DNA of 62,230 bases from Prevotella sp. (GTDB lineage Bacteria > Bacteroidota > Bacteroidia > Bacteroidales > Bacteroidaceae). The DNA lies in assembly GCA_017651265.1 (NCBI GenBank), contig JAGCDO010000003.1:1-62230 (forward strand), read 5' to 3'. A program made the translations under genes and the position numbers. Shown here piece by piece: positions 59,802 to 62,230 of this stretch (positions within the stretch are counted from its first letter, which is position 1; each line of letters starts with the position of its first letter). The notes below the pieces were generated by a model, which had not been told where the DNA came from, did not search any database, and saw nothing but the letters and a program-made list of their open reading frames with translations.

Positions 59802-60584
59802 ATGAGTAAAGCCGCCAGCCTTCTTAAGCCCTTGATGCCGATAGTTTCGGCAGCTTACGGCATAGTAATCATTTATGTAACAGCTCTGCCTCTCACAGGC
59901 GATCATCCGAATTTCGTTGGCGAAATGCTTACATGGCTGATAACTCTGGCAGGTATCGCTCTGACGCTACTGCTCGTGCGACGTGTCGAACCGAAAGTGT
60001 TCCCAACAACTCGACAGTTCCCGTTGAGGTTGCCTAAGGCTTCCGTCGTAATAGGATTGTTGCTGATTGCGCCTCTATGGCTCGTTGCGGAAGGGTATAT
60101 AGTATATGGCATTACATCGTTGGCACACACCGTTCAAATGGAGCCACTGGCCTACGCGGCAGATGAATTGCGCGAAGACCTTCTGGCCAGCATACATGCA
60201 GTATTACTTGCCCCAGTGCTCGAAGAGCTGTGCTTCCGGCAGATGGCTATTTCTCCATTCCGCAGCCGTGGCGCGCAGATAGCCGCCTGTGTGGTGATGG
60301 CCATTTTGTTTGGAATATTCCATGTGCGCAACTTTCCTGGCGCTTTCATCAGTGCCATGCTCTACGGGGTGGTATTCATTTGGTCAAGAAACATCTGGTA
60401 TAGCATAACAATCCATGCAGGACGCAACCTCACGGCAACTCTCCTTGCTGTTTACTGCTGGTTGCAGCCAGGTAACATGCTGATGACGAAAACGCCCGTT
60501 ATCATCTTGCCCGATATGAAGGTGTTCATCGCAAGTGTGTTTTTAGCCATTATAGGAGTATTATTGTTGAAAAAGAAACAATAA
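59802..60584 (+). CDS. CPBP-family intramembrane metalloprotease
   Basis: 260 residues with about 7-8 membrane spans. The three Abi/CPBP motifs are present: EELCFR (EExxxR), FGIFH (FxxxH) and IHAGRN (HxxxN). These glutamyl/metal proteases cleave within membranes; members act in peptide processing or bacteriocin self-immunity. It is a single gene here, so the role is open. Confidence 0.9.
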   Translation: MSKAASLLKPLMPIVSAAYGIVIIYVTALPLTGDHPNFVGEMLTWLITLAGIALTLLLVRRVEPKVFPTTRQFPLRLPKASVVIGLLLIAPLWLVAEGYIVYGITSLAHTVQMEPLAYAADELREDLLASIHAVLLAPVLEELCFRQMAISPFRSRGAQIAACVVMAILFGIFHVRNFPGAFISAMLYGVVFIWSRNIWYSITIHAGRNLTATLLAVYCWLQPGNMLMTKTPVIILPDMKVFIASVFLAIIGVLLLKKKQ

Positions 60585-60916
60585 ATTCCAATTTATCTGC
60601 TTGTTTAATGTGGTTTAATTTGGCTTACTTTATATATAAAGCGTACAAAACTAAACCTACTTTCCCACGCAGAATCTACTTTCCGATGCAGAAGTTACTA
60701 TCTGCAAATATAAGTGGCTGATAATCAGTGTAAATGCCTTTGTTTTGGGGTATGTAAAGTGACTCCGAGGGACCGGTGGGGGGACGCAAAATAGGCAAAA
60801 ATCTGCAAATATGACTGCCTTCAAAAAAAGAAAATGCAAACATCTGCAAAATCGATTTTCCAGTTCTTTGCACGTTTACACTTTTTAACGCAGATTTTTG
60901 CACATTGTTGCATTAA

Positions 60917-60962
60917 GGTTTAGTTTAGGTTATAGATATTTAATATGGGTATAAACTAAACC
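60917..60962. repeat. Inverted repeat GGTTTAGTTT ... AAACTAAACC
   Basis: A perfect 10-bp stem with a 26-nt loop. The left arm is also complementary to AAACTAAACCT at 60648-60658, bracketing a 279-bp segment. Confidence 0.8.
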
Positions 60963-61056
60963 AAAGGGTTGCGCTATCAAACAGAATAATTGGCTTCTCT
61001 TTTCTTTTGGATGGCAATCATATCTCATATTTAGAGTTATATGCGTGTATTTTGCT

Positions 61057-61085
61057 TCCAAATTCGATAAAAATGCGAATTTGGA
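61057..61085. promoter_or_regulatory. Perfect inverted repeat, candidate AbiEi operator
   Basis: TCCAAATTCG, a 9-nt spacer, CGAATTTGGA. It lies about 90 bp before the abiEi ATG and 65 bp before its -7 box. AbiEi antitoxins are known to repress their operon by binding inverted repeats upstream, so this is the best candidate site. Confidence 0.5.
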
Positions 61086-61149
61086 GATAAAAATCTATAA
61101 AATAGTGTGATTTTAGGCGAAAACAGTACAAAGCTAATATTTTTTTTAT

Positions 61150-61157
61150 TATATTTG
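61150..61157 (+). promoter_or_regulatory. -7 box of the abiE operon
   Basis: TATATTTG, 18 nt before the ATG at 61175. No -33 TTTG at the usual spacing. Confidence 0.6.
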
Positions 61158-61174
61158 CACCAAAATTACTTAGT

Positions 61175-61978
61175 ATGACATTACAAAAGTGGATTGAAGA
61201 TAGAGCTATTCATGGCTTTCCTACGTTTTCTGTTGAGGATGTTAGGGCTGCTGACTTGTGCTCTTCAGAACAGATTCTTCAAAATGAACTCTCCAGGCTA
61301 TGTTCAAATAAGACCATTGCTAGTGTTTATAGAGGGTATTACGTTATTATTCCCGTTCAATATATGTTGCGTGGATCTGTGCCAGCAACCTATTATATAG
61401 ATCAGTTAATGTCGTATCTGCAAAAGCCTTACTATGTCTGTATGCTTAGTGCAGCAGAGATGCTTGGTGCAGCTCATCAACGTCCCCAGCAATTCTCTGT
61501 TATGACGACTTTTCCTAAGCGTCGAGTAGTCTCTACTCGTAATGTAACCATTGATTGGTATTATCGGGATGGACTGCCAGAGGAAGCCCTGATTACAAAG
61601 AATACAGAAACGGGAACTATCCGCATATCCAATCCTCTTCTAACAGCCTCTGACCTCGTACAATATCAGCAACATGTAGGCGGATTGTCGCGAGTCGCCA
61701 CCATACTTGAAGAACTTTCAGAGCAGATTGACATGAATAATCAGTTTGCGCCACTTGCAACTTATGTGAAAAAGGTTGTATGGCAACGACTTGGCTATAT
61801 ACTTGAAAATGTTGTCGGGGAAAAGAAGTTAGCAGATAAATTGTATGAACAGCTTCGTACATCATCGGGTTATTTCAAATATCAACCTTTAAGTACATCG
61901 GCAGAAGATAATTCATCAGACAGAGATAGTCGATGGAAGATAAACATAAACGTAGAAATAGAAACAGACGATATATGA
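61175..61978 (+). CDS. abiEi: AbiEi-like antitoxin
   Basis: 267 residues. An N-terminal winged-helix part (about 1-70, FPTFSVEDVRAAD, LQNELSRLCSNKTIASVYRG) leads to the AbiEi body (PATYYIDQLMSYLQKPYYVC, LSAAEMLGAAHQRPQQFSVM). The pair forms a type IV toxin-antitoxin or abortive-infection system; the antitoxin acts without binding the toxin and represses the operon. Its TGA overlaps the next ATG by 4 bases, standard for this pair. Confidence 0.88.
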   Translation: MTLQKWIEDRAIHGFPTFSVEDVRAADLCSSEQILQNELSRLCSNKTIASVYRGYYVIIPVQYMLRGSVPATYYIDQLMSYLQKPYYVCMLSAAEMLGAAHQRPQQFSVMTTFPKRRVVSTRNVTIDWYYRDGLPEEALITKNTETGTIRISNPLLTASDLVQYQQHVGGLSRVATILEELSEQIDMNNQFAPLATYVKKVVWQRLGYILENVVGEKKLADKLYEQLRTSSGYFKYQPLSTSAEDNSSDRDSRWKININVEIETDDI

Positions 61979-62230
61979 TTAACAGAATAGCGATACAACA
62001 GTGGAGCGAGCATACCCCTTGGATAGATAATGCGCAGATTGAACAGGACCTGATTATATGCCGTGCCTTGGTTTCCATCTTTAACGATGATTTTTTAGCA
62101 TCACAGTTGGCATTCCGAGGTGGAACAGCTTTGCATAAACTCTATCTTTCACCTCAGCCACGCTATAGCGAAGACATCGATTTGGTGCAGATTACTCCAG
62201 GACCTATCAAGCCTATCATGTACCGATTAG
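61975..62230 (+). CDS. abiEii: AbiEii-like nucleotidyltransferase toxin (partial)
   Basis: 85 codons are in the window; the gene runs off the right end. It has the nucleotidyltransferase signature: FRGGTALHKLYLSP and RYSEDIDLVQ (GG then DxD-type metal ligands). AbiEii toxins transfer nucleotides to RNA targets such as tRNA and stop growth after phage infection. The rest of the protein is outside the window. Confidence 0.88.
   Translation, partial: MINRIAIQQWSEHTPWIDNAQIEQDLIICRALVSIFNDDFLASQLAFRGGTALHKLYLSPQPRYSEDIDLVQITPGPIKPIMYRL

Larger units (their letters stand above)
60585..61149. other. Non-coding stretch with repeats before the abiE genes
   Basis: No supported gene. It contains AAACTAAACCT (60648-60658), its reverse complement (60916-60926) and a third copy (60953-60962). 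It also holds a duplicated CTACTTTCC-N-CGCAGAA/GATGCAGAA motif (about 60657-60690), several TCTGCAAA motifs (60704, 60808, 60843), and a perfect 10-bp inverted repeat at 61057-61085. Confidence 0.65.

Noticed and set aside
60657-60903. Minus-strand frames of 60 and 75 codons
   Set aside because: They read through repeat motifs in an A/T-rich intergenic region, have no promoter or family likeness, and overlap each other in different frames.

Overview
The window looks like chromosomal DNA from a Bacteroidales bacterium, most likely Prevotellaceae (Prevotella in the broad sense). This rests on a SusC/SusD pair, a Bacteroidetes-type RNA polymerase omega subunit, many lipoproteins, families largely confined to Bacteroidetes (DUF4293, DUF4421, DUF6057-like, a secreted protein with a Gly-Gln-Arg-Val...Asn-Gly-Lys-Lys tail), and promoters with the Bacteroidetes primary-sigma pattern TTTG-N19/20-TAnnTTTG. 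Shine-Dalgarno sequences are mostly absent. I found no rRNA, tRNA, CRISPR array or intact insertion sequence.

Layout. 0.7-5 kb (+): a 14-repeat MORN protein, a glycogen branching enzyme and a membrane protein. 5-9.4 kb (-): a ModF-like twin ABC ATPase, RuvC, a glyoxalase-II-like hydrolase, RsmG and a DUF3298-like lipoprotein. 9.4-15 kb (+): a tandem promoter-bearing repeat, a HAD phosphatase, an MFS transporter, a large DUF6057-like membrane protein and a beta-propeller lipoprotein with a CxxCH motif. 15-22.6 kb: UvrB, then BamD, RpoZ and DUF4293, then an Ala-rich helical lipoprotein, ribosomal protein S1 and a SpoU-type methyltransferase. 22.7-34.6 kb (+): a three-module D-lactate/glycolate dehydrogenase, DeoD, EttA, and a small polysaccharide-utilisation cluster (secreted TIM-barrel-like protein, SusC, SusD). 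34.7-44.5 kb: Hsp20 behind a sigma-54-type promoter, AmtB, an AlkZ-related protein, a GH67 alpha-glucuronidase, and a HAD phosphatase overlapping a GH2 enzyme with an inserted LamG-like domain.

From 44.5 kb onward the character changes. There is a 0.9 kb non-coding stretch with two large hairpins whose arms are unrelated 9-bp tandem repeats but whose loops are the same sequence in opposite orientation. After it come small exported and redox proteins mixed with many decayed genes: a frameshifted thioredoxin-like lipoprotein, msrA, a sodium:solute symporter fragment, a flavodoxin-like reductase, an esterase and a GNAT acetyltransferase. Several keep both gene ends but have lost the middle, as expected for deletion between short direct repeats. 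The window ends in an AbiE-type toxin-antitoxin pair, truncated inside the toxin.

A theme across the window is repetitive DNA at gene ends. Arrays of 7-bp units, each of a different sequence, sit against stop codons at about 5.0, 7.2 and 18.85 kb, and another lies at the left edge. At 5.0 kb they form a perfect 57-bp inverted repeat between convergent genes. A separate dispersed element of about 75-83 bp carries its own -33/-7 boxes and drives both HAD phosphatase genes. The strongest candidates for something undescribed are the twin 9-bp-arm hairpins, the heptad arrays at stop codons, the promoter-carrying repeat, and the sigma-54 Hsp20 leader.
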